DNA from: Pirellulales bacterium
Lineage (GTDB): Bacteria > Planctomycetota > Planctomycetia > Pirellulales > JAICIG01
DNA length: 17,014 nt
Reading direction: 5' to 3'
Assembly (NCBI GenBank): GCA_025924495.1
Contig: JAICIG010000139.1
Location: 1-17,014 of the forward strand
Shown here: positions 7,236 through 14,361 of the stretch, one piece after another
How the letters are laid out: the number at the start of each line of letters is the position of its first letter
Numbering within the stretch: position 1 is the first letter of the stretch
Made by a program: the position numbers and the translations under genes
The notes under the pieces: model-generated
Seen by the model: only the letters and a program-made list of their open reading frames with translations
The model's database searches: none
Told to the model about the DNA's origin: nothing

Positions 7236-7264
7236 TTGACTCAAAACCCTCCCGGGTTTACCGT
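7236..7264 (+). promoter_or_regulatory. Possible promoter with palindromic spacer, upstream of the DegT-family gene
   Basis: TTGACT (7236-7241), a 17-base spacer and TACCGT (7259-7264) make a plausible -35 with a weak -10. The spacer contains the perfect inverted repeat AAACCC-TCCC-GGGTTT (7244-7259), positioned where a repressor could block RNA polymerase. The weak -10 keeps this tentative. Confidence 0.3.
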
Positions 7265-7369
7265 TCGCCCGCCTGAGCCGACGGCGGTTTCGCCCTGAAA
7301 GGCTTAATCCATTCGCCCGGGCCTTCCCCCTTTCCTCGACTCACAGCAAGGAAGCAGTAGGGTCATTTC

Positions 7370-8629
7370 ATGCCGCTTGTGCCGCCCCCCAATCCGCAGC
7401 CGTCCGCGTCTCTGCCCGTACCGTCCGGAGTTCCGCTGATCGATATGCAGCGACAATACGCTGCCTTGGAAGGCGAGTTGACGGCAGCGATCCAACGGGT
7501 CTGTTCTTCAGGCCGGTTTGTGCTCGGACCCGACTGCCAGGACCTGGAGCGCGCGGTGGCGGAATACTGCCAGGCGAAACATGCGATCGCCTGCGCTTCG
7601 GGCAGCGACGCGCTGTTGTTGGCGCTGATGGCCTGCAATGTCGGGCCGGGCGACGAAGTGATCGTCCCCAGTTACACCTTCTTTGCGACGGCTTCGGCCG
7701 TGACGCGGCTGGGCGCCCGGCCGGTATTCGTCGATATCGAACCTGCCAGCTTCAATATCAAGCCGGCGGCCGTCGAAGCAGCGATCACGCCGGCGACCCA
7801 AGCGATTATTCCCGTGCATCTTTACGGCCAGTGCGCCGAGATGGATCCCATCATGAAGATTGCCGAGCGTCATGGCCTGACGGTCGTGGAAGACGCCGCG
7901 CAAGCCATCGGCGCCGAATACCAAGGTCGCCGCGCGGGCTCGATCGGCCAGATGGGCTGTCTCAGCTTTTATCCCACCAAAAACCTTGGCGGGTTTGGCG
8001 ACGGCGGCATGTTGACAACGAACGATGATCAATTCGCCGACAAGCTGCGGCTGTTGCGCGTCCACGGCATGCAGCCGCGCTATTACCATCGCGTGCTGGG
8101 GATCAACAGCCGGCTCGATAGCATTCAAGCGGCGGTGCTGAACGTGAAGCTGCCGCACCTGAACCGTTGGACCGAATTGCGCCAGCAGCACGCCACACGA
8201 TATACGGAGTTATTCCGAGCGGCCGGACTCGAAGGCACAGTCACGCTGCCGCTAGCGCTAGAAAACCGCCGGCACGTCTGGAACCAGTACATCATTCGCA
8301 TTGCTAATGGCCGGCGCGATGCACTGCGCGAGCACCTGAGCCAGAAGAAGATCGGCACGGAAATTTACTATCCCGTACCGTTGCACCAGCAGCAGTGTTT
8401 TGCCTTCTTGGGCGTTCGGCCCGGCAGCTTGCCGGAGACCGAGCGCGCAGCGCAAGAAACGATGGCGCTGCCCATCTTCCCGGAATTGACGGTCGCAGAG
8501 CAGACGCTGGTCGTGCAGGAGATCGGCGCTTTCTTCGCTGCGTCGAACTCCGCCAAGCGCCATAGTCCGGAGGCGCCGAAGTTTCTCAAACGCCCCGGTT
8601 CGGCCAAGGCCGAAGGCAAAACCAAGTAA
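7370..8629 (+). CDS. DegT/DnrJ/EryC1/StrS-family PLP aminotransferase
   Basis: 419 residues. The family transfers an amino group, usually from glutamate, to a keto-sugar nucleotide using PLP, in the making of amino sugars for surface glycans or glycosylation. Visible: VPLIDMQRQYAAL at 21-33, the family's usual start; SGRFVLGPDCQDLE (47-60); CASGSDALLLAL (75-86), the phosphate-binding turn; GDEVIVPSYTFFATA (95-109); VVEDAAQAIGAEYQG with Asp175 and Gln178; and SFYPTKNLGGFGDGGM with the Schiff-base Lys204. A Pro-rich leader (1-20) and a Lys-rich tail (about 390-419) flank the core. TAGGG lies close upstream of the ATG. It most resembles the WbpE/FdtB-like branch, but the exact sugar cannot be read. 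No other sugar-nucleotide gene is nearby, so it may serve a pathway encoded elsewhere. Confidence 0.93.
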   Translation: MPLVPPPNPQPSASLPVPSGVPLIDMQRQYAALEGELTAAIQRVCSSGRFVLGPDCQDLERAVAEYCQAKHAIACASGSDALLLALMACNVGPGDEVIVPSYTFFATASAVTRLGARPVFVDIEPASFNIKPAAVEAAITPATQAIIPVHLYGQCAEMDPIMKIAERHGLTVVEDAAQAIGAEYQGRRAGSIGQMGCLSFYPTKNLGGFGDGGMLTTNDDQFADKLRLLRVHGMQPRYYHRVLGINSRLDSIQAAVLNVKLPHLNRWTELRQQHATRYTELFRAAGLEGTVTLPLALENRRHVWNQYIIRIANGRRDALREHLSQKKIGTEIYYPVPLHQQQCFAFLGVRPGSLPETERAAQETMALPIFPELTVAEQTLVVQEIGAFFAASNSAKRHSPEAPKFLKRPGSAKAEGKTK

Positions 8630-8853
8630 CGCTGTGCGGGGAAGCTGCTTCTGGCCTTGATGTCAGCCGGCATCGGGATTCGCCCGATTGCGGTGCTTGG
8701 CGCAACCGTTGTGTATGGCGTTCCATCGCGCTGCACGGGATGATGCCATCGCGACTCAAGGGGATGTCCTGTACGGCGTTCCTTAGAGTGGCGACATTAC
8801 CTATTGGTCAGTCCGTCAAGCGCCGGCCGTAATATTTTGTCGACGGGGCTGCC

Positions 8854-10548
8854 ATGCCGCTCTATGTCCCGATCGTGTTCTTCTTGGCAGTGCCCCTCGA
8901 GGCGCTGCTCATCGGCACGCTCGCGCTGTGGCTGGGTTGCCGCTGGCTCAAAGTTCCTGGCGTGAACGGTCGGCGAGCGCTGGTCGTCAACGGCGCCTCA
9001 ATCGGCGTGGCGATCGTTTGCCAGTTGGTGGTGGCTTTGCTACTGGTTTTGACGAGCATGATTGAGACAGCCGGTTCTGTCGCGACCAGTCTCATACTAG
9101 TGGCGGTTTTATTAGGGGGGCTGATCGCCAGCGTGGCCGCGCAGGTCATAGTTATCGCCAGGCTAGTTGGTGCGCAAAAGTGGAAGGCGTTTGTGGTCTG
9201 GTTGTTCATGAATGCGACCGTTGTAGCGCTTAACTTGGGCTTAGCCGTCGTTGCAAAAACTGCCATCGTCGAAGCTTTCGTGATGCCGACCAACGCTATG
9301 GCCCCGACGATTTTCGGCGTGCACGCGGATCGTGTTTGTTCTCATTGCGGTTACTCATTCGCGGTAGGTCTCTCGCAACGAGTCGCGCCCGAATTTGCCG
9401 ATGCCGCTCGTTGGGCGAAGCGCATCCGACCGGTCGTTACGGCATGCCCCAATTGCCGCCATGTAGATACGATTAGCGTCGACGCGCCCATGCGCAAAGG
9501 CGATCGATTGCTTGTGGATAAGCAAGTGATGCCGGCTCGGTGGGAACTCGTTGTCTTTCGCAATCCCGAAGACCGGAAGGTTCTATTCGCCAAACGGCTC
9601 GTCGGCTTGCCCAGCGAGACGATCGAGATTGTAGCGGGAGAGGTGTTCATCGACGGCAAACGGTTGCAAAAGCCGCCGACCGTGGCCCAAGATCTCTGGT
9701 TGCACATCCATGACACCGCATTTCGTGCAAAGGTCTCCGCGCCCGATGACCCCGGTTGGCGTCCGGCAGAGCAAGACTCCGCCTGGCGCGCAGAGCAGGG
9801 GGGCTGGACATGCGGCGGCGAAATGCGGCGAGAGAGCTTGGACTACGTCGGGCCGATCGATGACTTCGAGGCTTACAACGCAAAGGAAACTGGTTATGAC
9901 CCTGAGTCTTTCGAACAACACATGGTAGGAGACGTGTTGGTAGCCTGCGATGTCGTTTCCTTGTCGGGCTCAGGACGCTTCGGCCTGCAGTGGAAGTTCC
10001 GCGGAGACTCGGTCGAGGCCTACGTCCGCCCCGACGGCGCCGTCGATCTCGAGGTCGACTCGCACAACGATCAGGGCGAGCGCGTTCGCGATCGTCTGAG
10101 CGGCAAGTTGGGCGCGCCGTTGAAGACGGGCCATCGTTTAGGGTTCGCCATTCGCGATGGTCAGGCGTACGTGGTGCATAACGAACGCATCGTTTTGCTC
10201 CAGCCTTTCGGGCCGCAAGATGTCGCAAGCGCCAAGCGAGATGCGGACAAACTAGCGGGGCTTTGTCGTGTGTCGTTGATTGCCGACAAGTGCCACGTGT
10301 CGCTTAACCGCATCGTGCTGGTGCGAGACGTCTATTATCTCGCCGGCGATAACGACGACGGTTTTAACTTCATGCGCGGCGGTCGCGACAACCCGGTGAC
10401 GCTTGGCGAAACCGAGTATTTCGCCTTAGGAGATAACAGCGCGCTAAGCAAGGACTCGCGATTTTATGGCGACATTCAGGCGTCCGATTTGATCGGAACG
10501 CCCAGGTGGATTTATTGGCCGCACCGCCGATGGCACGCATTTCATTAA
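8854..10548 (+). CDS. Signal peptidase I-like (S26) membrane protein lacking the catalytic serine, with zinc-ribbon insert
   Basis: 564 residues, well above usual SPase I lengths. About four membrane helices (5-28, 42-66, 78-103, 112-137) precede the S26 domain. Box B reads MPTNAMAPTI (144-153): Ala148 stands where the nucleophilic Ser of 'GSMxPT' belongs. The general-base Lys is kept (Lys247 in LFAKRLVGLPSETIEI), as is box E (ALGDNSALSKDSRFYG, 524-539). Right after box B, CSHC (162-165) and CPNC (198-201) form a probable zinc ribbon. Between box D and box E is an insert of about 250 residues, where the variable domain of SPase I also lies. It is beta-rich (FGLQWKFRGDSVEAYVRPDG, LGFAIRDGQAYVVHNERIVL), suggesting a LamG-like sandwich, and ends with an extra box-E-like AGDN (497-500). 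With Ser missing it should not cleave by the normal mechanism; a binding or chaperone role is inferred. It converges with the kinase gene, 13 bases apart. Confidence 0.85.
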   Translation: MPLYVPIVFFLAVPLEALLIGTLALWLGCRWLKVPGVNGRRALVVNGASIGVAIVCQLVVALLLVLTSMIETAGSVATSLILVAVLLGGLIASVAAQVIVIARLVGAQKWKAFVVWLFMNATVVALNLGLAVVAKTAIVEAFVMPTNAMAPTIFGVHADRVCSHCGYSFAVGLSQRVAPEFADAARWAKRIRPVVTACPNCRHVDTISVDAPMRKGDRLLVDKQVMPARWELVVFRNPEDRKVLFAKRLVGLPSETIEIVAGEVFIDGKRLQKPPTVAQDLWLHIHDTAFRAKVSAPDDPGWRPAEQDSAWRAEQGGWTCGGEMRRESLDYVGPIDDFEAYNAKETGYDPESFEQHMVGDVLVACDVVSLSGSGRFGLQWKFRGDSVEAYVRPDGAVDLEVDSHNDQGERVRDRLSGKLGAPLKTGHRLGFAIRDGQAYVVHNERIVLLQPFGPQDVASAKRDADKLAGLCRVSLIADKCHVSLNRIVLVRDVYYLAGDNDDGFNFMRGGRDNPVTLGETEYFALGDNSALSKDSRFYGDIQASDLIGTPRWIYWPHRRWHAFH

Positions 10549-10562
10549 AGCGGCGGGCGCTT
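10548..10562. other. Small hairpin spanning the convergent stop codons
   Basis: AAGCG (10548-10552) and CGCTT (10558-10562) pair around GCGGG. The stem covers the last base of the signal-peptidase-like gene's TAA and the first base of the kinase's TGA complement. The 13-base gap leaves no room for separate terminators, so the two transcripts must overlap at their 3' ends. Confidence 0.3.
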
Positions 10563-12853
10563 CAGGACGCGTTTGTTTCGGCAACGGGCGATTGTCCGTG
10601 AAGTGCGTCGATCGCCGCCTTGAACTGAGGGACGCTGTCCCACGGCGTATTTTTCAGCCGCCGTTCCGCCGCGCGATCGAACTGGAACCCTGCGGCGGTC
10701 GCATCGTGCAGCGCATGGACAGCCGCCGCATCGGCTTGGCGAGCCAGCGCGCGCTCTGCGTCCGAGTCGAGACGCTCTGGTGCGCAGCGAGCCAGATCGC
10801 AAGCAACCTCGAAAAGTTCTCGAGAGCGGCTTGCCGATAAGGGGCCGGCTGCCAATGCAGCCGCTACGGCGGCGGAAATCCGCAAGGATTGCCGGAAGGA
10901 GGCCAGCGCTTTCTCCGGAGTTCCAATTTCGTTTTCCAACACTCCCAGGCTGCGGTAACAGAGCGCCAAATCGCTGCGATACTTCAGCTCGTCCGGGTGC
11001 GCTTCGACAAGTTCCTGAAAGGCCGTTCGCGCTTGCTGAAAGGCGTCGATCGCCTCATGTTTCGATCCGCCGATATTGCTGAGCCGCCCGACTCGCAGGA
11101 TCGCGTTGGCCAGGTCATGCCGAACGTGCGCGTCGTGGCCGTCTTTGTCGATCAACTGCTGATAATAACGCCGTGCGTCTTCCAGCAATTGCCGCCGCAG
11201 CGGCTGCATCTGTTCGTCTTTTAGGGAGTCGTCTTCCGAAACCAGTTGTACGTAGTTGTCGATGGCCCGGCGCGCTTCGTTCTTGGCAGTCCGTTCGGCC
11301 TCAAGGGCGGCATGCGCTTGCAGCTTGGCGGATTTCTCCGCCTCCAAGGCGAGTCGCACCTCGTCGCGTTCTTGCTCGACTTCACGCTTGGCCCCGTGCA
11401 CTAACACGGCGGCGACAATCGACACCACGGCGACAACAATCAAGGCGGCGGCCCCGACTTCGACGCTGCGGCGATGTCGGCGGCCCCAGCGCGCCAGCCG
11501 CTCGTTCCACGCCGCCCGATAGGCCGTCACCGGTTCGTCCGCCAGCCAGCGGTCGACGTCTTCGGCCAACGCTCGCGCCGAGGGATACCGATCGCTTGGC
11601 GCGAGCGCCATCGCTTTGAGGCAGATGGCCTGCAAAGCCGCGGGCGTGTCCGGATTGATCTCGCGCGGGCGGGGGAAATCGCCTTCTTGCACGCGGATCA
11701 GCAGCTTGAGCAGGCCTGAATCTTCGATCGGCGGACGACCGGTCAGCAGGTAATAGAGCGTAGCGCCGAGACTATACACGTCGCTGGCCGGTCCCATTTG
11801 GTCGAGCTGGCCCGCCGCTTGCTCCGGGCTCATGAAGGCCGGCGTGCCCACGGCGGACCCCACCTGCGTGCGCGTGGTGTCGCCACGATGGGAAGTTTCT
11901 AACGGCCGTTTCGCGCTTGCTTCGCTTTCGACGACTTGCTTGAGCGGTTTGGCAAGCCCCCAGTCGACGACCAGCGTTTCGCCAAACGTGCCGAGCATGA
12001 TGTTGTCGGGCTTCAAGTCGCGATGAATCACGCCGCGGCTGTGGGCATACTCGATGGCATTGCAGACGTCGATAAATCGCCGTAACAGCTTGCGCAACGC
12101 AAGCGCGCGTTCGCCTGGATCGCACTCGTTGCGGTCGGCGCGATGAAACTGGTCGACCGCCTGCTTCAGGCTGTCGCCGCGAATGAAACGCATGGCGTAA
12201 TAAGGCCGGCCTTCGGGATCGCGGCCCAGACTGTAGACGGGCACGATGCCCGGATGCTCGAGTCCTCCTGTGACCTCCGCCTCGAGCATGAATCTTGCCC
12301 GCGTACCCGGCACGTCGGCGTGGCGATCGTGGAGCTGCTTGAGCGCGACTTCGCGGCGCAACTCGTGATCGTGCGCGATAAACGCCTCGCCTAAGCCGCC
12401 CCTGGCATGCGGTCGCAAAATGCGAAATCGCGACCCGCTCGGCGACTGGGGATCGGCTTCTTCGCGAGCCTCGCCGGCAGTCACGAGCGTCAATGTGGCC
12501 GGGGAGCGAGTCTTGTCGTCGACGGGCCGACTTTCGGCATCGATGTCGGCCAATTGAGAGAGCTCGCCATGCAACGTCGGCAAATCGGCGAGCGCGCTGA
12601 GGCAGATCGATGCGTCCCCCTCGTGGCAGGACAAGTATTCCGCCAGCAAACGGTCGACGGCAGCACATTGATCGGGAAGAATGCTGCCCTGTTCAGTCAG
12701 GATTTGACCCAAAGGCTTATCGGGATCGGCGGCCGAGGCATCGAGACCGGACCGCACGGCGGCCGGCGAAGCGAAGCCAAACAAACGGACCAATAGTCCA
12801 TACAGCAGATTGCGATCTTGATTGATCACGATGCGACGATCGACGTTTGACAA
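10562..12853 (-). CDS. Transmembrane Ser/Thr protein kinase (PknB-type) with TPR-like C-terminus
   Basis: 763 residues. An N-terminal helical region (about 10-90, with RNLLYGLLVRLFGFAS) resembles the one ahead of many planctomycete kinases. The kinase domain covers about 142-437: a glycine loop of divergent form (HARGGLGEAFIAHD), VALK with Lys172, HRDLKPDN (277-284) with Asp279, DWG (297-299) in place of DFG, the activation segment GTPAFMSPEQA (336-346), and DVYSLGATLYYLLTG (358-372). One membrane helix (466-486) follows. A charged coiled coil (488-530) and TPR-like helices (about 575-665; SKHEAIDAFQQARTAFQEL, TPEKALASFRQSLRI) lie outside the membrane. It phosphorylates proteins on Ser/Thr in the cytosol, probably in response to an external signal. 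Start uncertain: TTG at 12853 (GAGG abuts it; the upstream stop is at 12866) or GTG at 12829; no ATG fits. It lies behind the DUF4384 gene. Confidence 0.93.
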   Translation of the reverse strand: MSNVDRRIVINQDRNLLYGLLVRLFGFASPAAVRSGLDASAADPDKPLGQILTEQGSILPDQCAAVDRLLAEYLSCHEGDASICLSALADLPTLHGELSQLADIDAESRPVDDKTRSPATLTLVTAGEAREEADPQSPSGSRFRILRPHARGGLGEAFIAHDHELRREVALKQLHDRHADVPGTRARFMLEAEVTGGLEHPGIVPVYSLGRDPEGRPYYAMRFIRGDSLKQAVDQFHRADRNECDPGERALALRKLLRRFIDVCNAIEYAHSRGVIHRDLKPDNIMLGTFGETLVVDWGLAKPLKQVVESEASAKRPLETSHRGDTTRTQVGSAVGTPAFMSPEQAAGQLDQMGPASDVYSLGATLYYLLTGRPPIEDSGLLKLLIRVQEGDFPRPREINPDTPAALQAICLKAMALAPSDRYPSARALAEDVDRWLADEPVTAYRAAWNERLARWGRRHRRSVEVGAAALIVVAVVSIVAAVLVHGAKREVEQERDEVRLALEAEKSAKLQAHAALEAERTAKNEARRAIDNYVQLVSEDDSLKDEQMQPLRRQLLEDARRYYQQLIDKDGHDAHVRHDLANAILRVGRLSNIGGSKHEAIDAFQQARTAFQELVEAHPDELKYRSDLALCYRSLGVLENEIGTPEKALASFRQSLRISAAVAAALAAGPLSASRSRELFEVACDLARCAPERLDSDAERALARQADAAAVHALHDATAAGFQFDRAAERRLKNTPWDSVPQFKAAIDALHGQSPVAETNAS

Positions 12854-12982
12854 CCTCGGACTTTGTCAGCGGCAGCGACAGTTCCGGCGGTCGTGCGCCC
12901 CGGCTCCTGCAAAATTGGCGATTCAATCAGAGATAAACGCGGCTTACAAGCAGCAAATGCGCCGGCCTTAAGCTCGGACTGC

Positions 12983-13011
12983 ATTATAACCCGCGGGCGC
13001 GAGCGGATCAG
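12983..13011 (-). promoter_or_regulatory. Promoter candidate for the kinase gene
   Basis: On the minus strand a consensus -10, TATAAT (12988-12983), has CTGATC (13011-13006) 17 bases upstream as a weak -35. It lies in the 195-base gap between the DUF4384 gene and the kinase. Transcription would begin near 12976, leaving a leader of about 120 bases to the TTG start. The kinase may therefore be made independently of the DUF4384 gene. Confidence 0.45.
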
Positions 13012-13048
13012 CAACCTGGCGCGAACGAACCGCTGTTCGACTGCGGGC

Positions 13049-13906
13049 TCAGGGTCTGGCCGTAGTTTGCGGCACCGAGCGGAGAGAAATCGTCACGAAC
13101 AATTCGGGTTGATTCTCCGCAGCAAATGAGGCGGCCAGACAGAAGGTGCCCGTTTGCTTGTCATGCGGCGGCTCCTCCAGCACAGCCTGCGTCGAGCCAT
13201 GCTGCTGCGAATCCTGGCCCAGCTTCGCTAGCGCCTGTTCACTGAGAATGCCGCGATACTGTTCGCTGTGACGCAATTCCTCTCGCAACGTCTGGAGCAT
13301 CTTCTGGCTGCGTTTTTTGAGCTGATCGCGTTGGGTCTTCTCTTGCGGCGTCAACGTATCGTCCCGCTTGCGGCAGACCATGTCGGCTAGCGCAGCCAGA
13401 TCTTCGCTCGGCTGCTCCGTAGCGACGACGAGTAGCTTTTCCTCGCCCTGCGGCGCGTCAAACTCGTACACGCTGCCGTCGGCCGGCAGTTCGAAGGCCT
13501 GGTTGTGCTTTGCCAACGGCGGGGACTCTTTGCTGATCGGCTGCAGGCAGAGGCGTTGTCCCCCCGCGCGCTCGTAGAAGATGTAAATATACATGTCGTT
13601 GAGCGGATTAATGCGCACCCGGATCTGGTCGCCTTGATGGAATTCATGCAAGGCTTCGTTGACCGGCAGGTCCTTGCCGTCTTTGTGCAGCAGCACCGTG
13701 TATTCCAGCGCGATGGCTCGCTTCACGTCGCGAGCAAGCCCAGGGATGCGGCGCGGCAGCGCACTGGCGGCTTGTTGCTCGACATTGCGACGCACCAGAT
13801 CGCGAAACACGGGCATCTCGGCTCGCGCGTGCGACGACAGCGCGAGGCCGAAGGAGATCATCGCCCCATAAAAAAGCGTCCGCCAACCGCCTGCGATTCG
13901 GCTCAT
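13049..13906 (-). CDS. Secreted DUF4384-domain protein
   Basis: 285 residues with a clear Sec signal peptide: a basic start, hydrophobic core 11-25, and the cleavage motif SHARA|EM after residue 29. Residues about 66-165 match DUF4384, a beta-rich domain found in secreted or kinase-associated bacterial proteins. Visible are the FHQGDQIRVRINPLNDMYIYIFYERAG block, the LCLQPI strand, and GSVYEFDAPQGEEKLLVVATEQ. A charged helix follows (about 180-215, KRDDTLTPQEKTQRDQLKKR). The last 60 residues are a further small domain. The start is supported by AAGGA nine bases upstream of the ATG. It lies upstream of the kinase on the same strand. In planctomycetes DUF4384 genes often neighbour Ser/Thr kinases, so an extracytoplasmic partner or sensor role is a fair inference, but ligand and function are unknown. 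Confidence 0.87.
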   Translation of the reverse strand: MSRIAGGWRTLFYGAMISFGLALSSHARAEMPVFRDLVRRNVEQQAASALPRRIPGLARDVKRAIALEYTVLLHKDGKDLPVNEALHEFHQGDQIRVRINPLNDMYIYIFYERAGGQRLCLQPISKESPPLAKHNQAFELPADGSVYEFDAPQGEEKLLVVATEQPSEDLAALADMVCRKRDDTLTPQEKTQRDQLKKRSQKMLQTLREELRHSEQYRGILSEQALAKLGQDSQQHGSTQAVLEEPPHDKQTGTFCLAASFAAENQPELFVTISLRSVPQTTARP

Positions 13907-14008
13907 GCCTTGAGTTCCTTCGCGGCTCCCCGCGTCAATTGGCGGATGGTGCAGCCGTCCAACGTGTCCGCCACGACGGGCCTTTTAACTGCGCTTCCGC
14001 CTGCCCGC

Positions 14009-14017
14009 ATCATAGCA
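14009..14017 (-). promoter_or_regulatory. Extended -10 element, candidate DUF4384 promoter
   Basis: On the minus strand TGCTATGAT is an extended -10 (TGn plus TATGAT at 14014-14009). The sequence 17 bases upstream (GCTGTT) is a poor -35, as is common for extended -10 promoters. The start point would be near 14002, about 96 bases before the ATG at 13906. Confidence 0.33.
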
Positions 14018-14258
14018 CGATATGTGCCACGAACAGCGTATTTGGCGTACCTAACGAGGATTTAAGGTTGCTGAGGGCTCGCAAGAGGGGCAGCGGTCCG
14101 TGCTTCTTGTTCGACTTCGGCCCTCACTGGTCGCTCACTTGCCAGGAAAAGCAGGCAATAGCAGAGTCTGCGTGACCGCGAGCGCTTTTCATATGCGGCA
14201 AGCGGCATGTGGACGGCCGGGCGGCTTTGAGCCCTCGCGGCGTCGGACTGATACCGCC

Positions 14259-14273
14259 CGCCGCTCTGCGGCG
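14259..14273. repeat. GC-rich hairpin downstream of the M50 gene
   Basis: CGCCGC (14259-14264) and GCGGCG (14268-14273) form a perfect 6-bp stem with a TCT loop, about 90 bases past the M50 stop. It resembles the GCGGC-TTC-GCCGC hairpin at 937-949. There is no T-tract. Confidence 0.4.
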
Positions 14274-14361
14274 TTGCGAGATTTCAACATCCCGCGGAAA
14301 AAGTGCGGCTGTTAACGCACAATTCGCGACCACGATAGGGCCGACGCGCGCGAGAGAATGA

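Larger units (their letters stand above)
6888..7369. other. Intergenic region with short repeats and hairpins, upstream of the aminotransferase gene
   Basis: 482 bases without a convincing gene; the frames on both strands around 7005-7244 overlap and have no family character. It contains a 12-bp direct repeat (6897-6922), a GGCGGGC-CAT-GCCCGCC hairpin (6959-6975), a TGTTGAA/TTCAACA hairpin (6982-7001), a possible promoter with a palindromic spacer (7236-7264), and a small leader hairpin GGCG-GTTT-CGCC (7283-7294) enclosed by AGCC/GGCT. The hairpins after ilvD lack T-tracts. Confidence 0.55.
13907..14361. other. Intergenic region upstream of the DUF4384 gene
   Basis: 455 bases between the DUF4384 gene and the 3' end of the M50 gene, both on the minus strand. 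It holds the probable DUF4384 promoter (14009-14017) and a hairpin CGCCGC-TCT-GCGGCG (14259-14273) that has no T-run. The short frames here lack family features and overlap each other. No terminator for the M50 gene is clear. Confidence 0.5.

Noticed and set aside
7005..7244. Open frames on both strands between ilvD and the aminotransferase
   Set aside because: They overlap each other, are Arg/Ser-rich, carry no recognisable motif, and one would cover the candidate promoter.
11772..12668. Long minus-strand open frame inside the kinase gene
   Set aside because: It is an out-of-frame shadow: the kinase motifs lie in the other frame and the product is Arg-rich noise.
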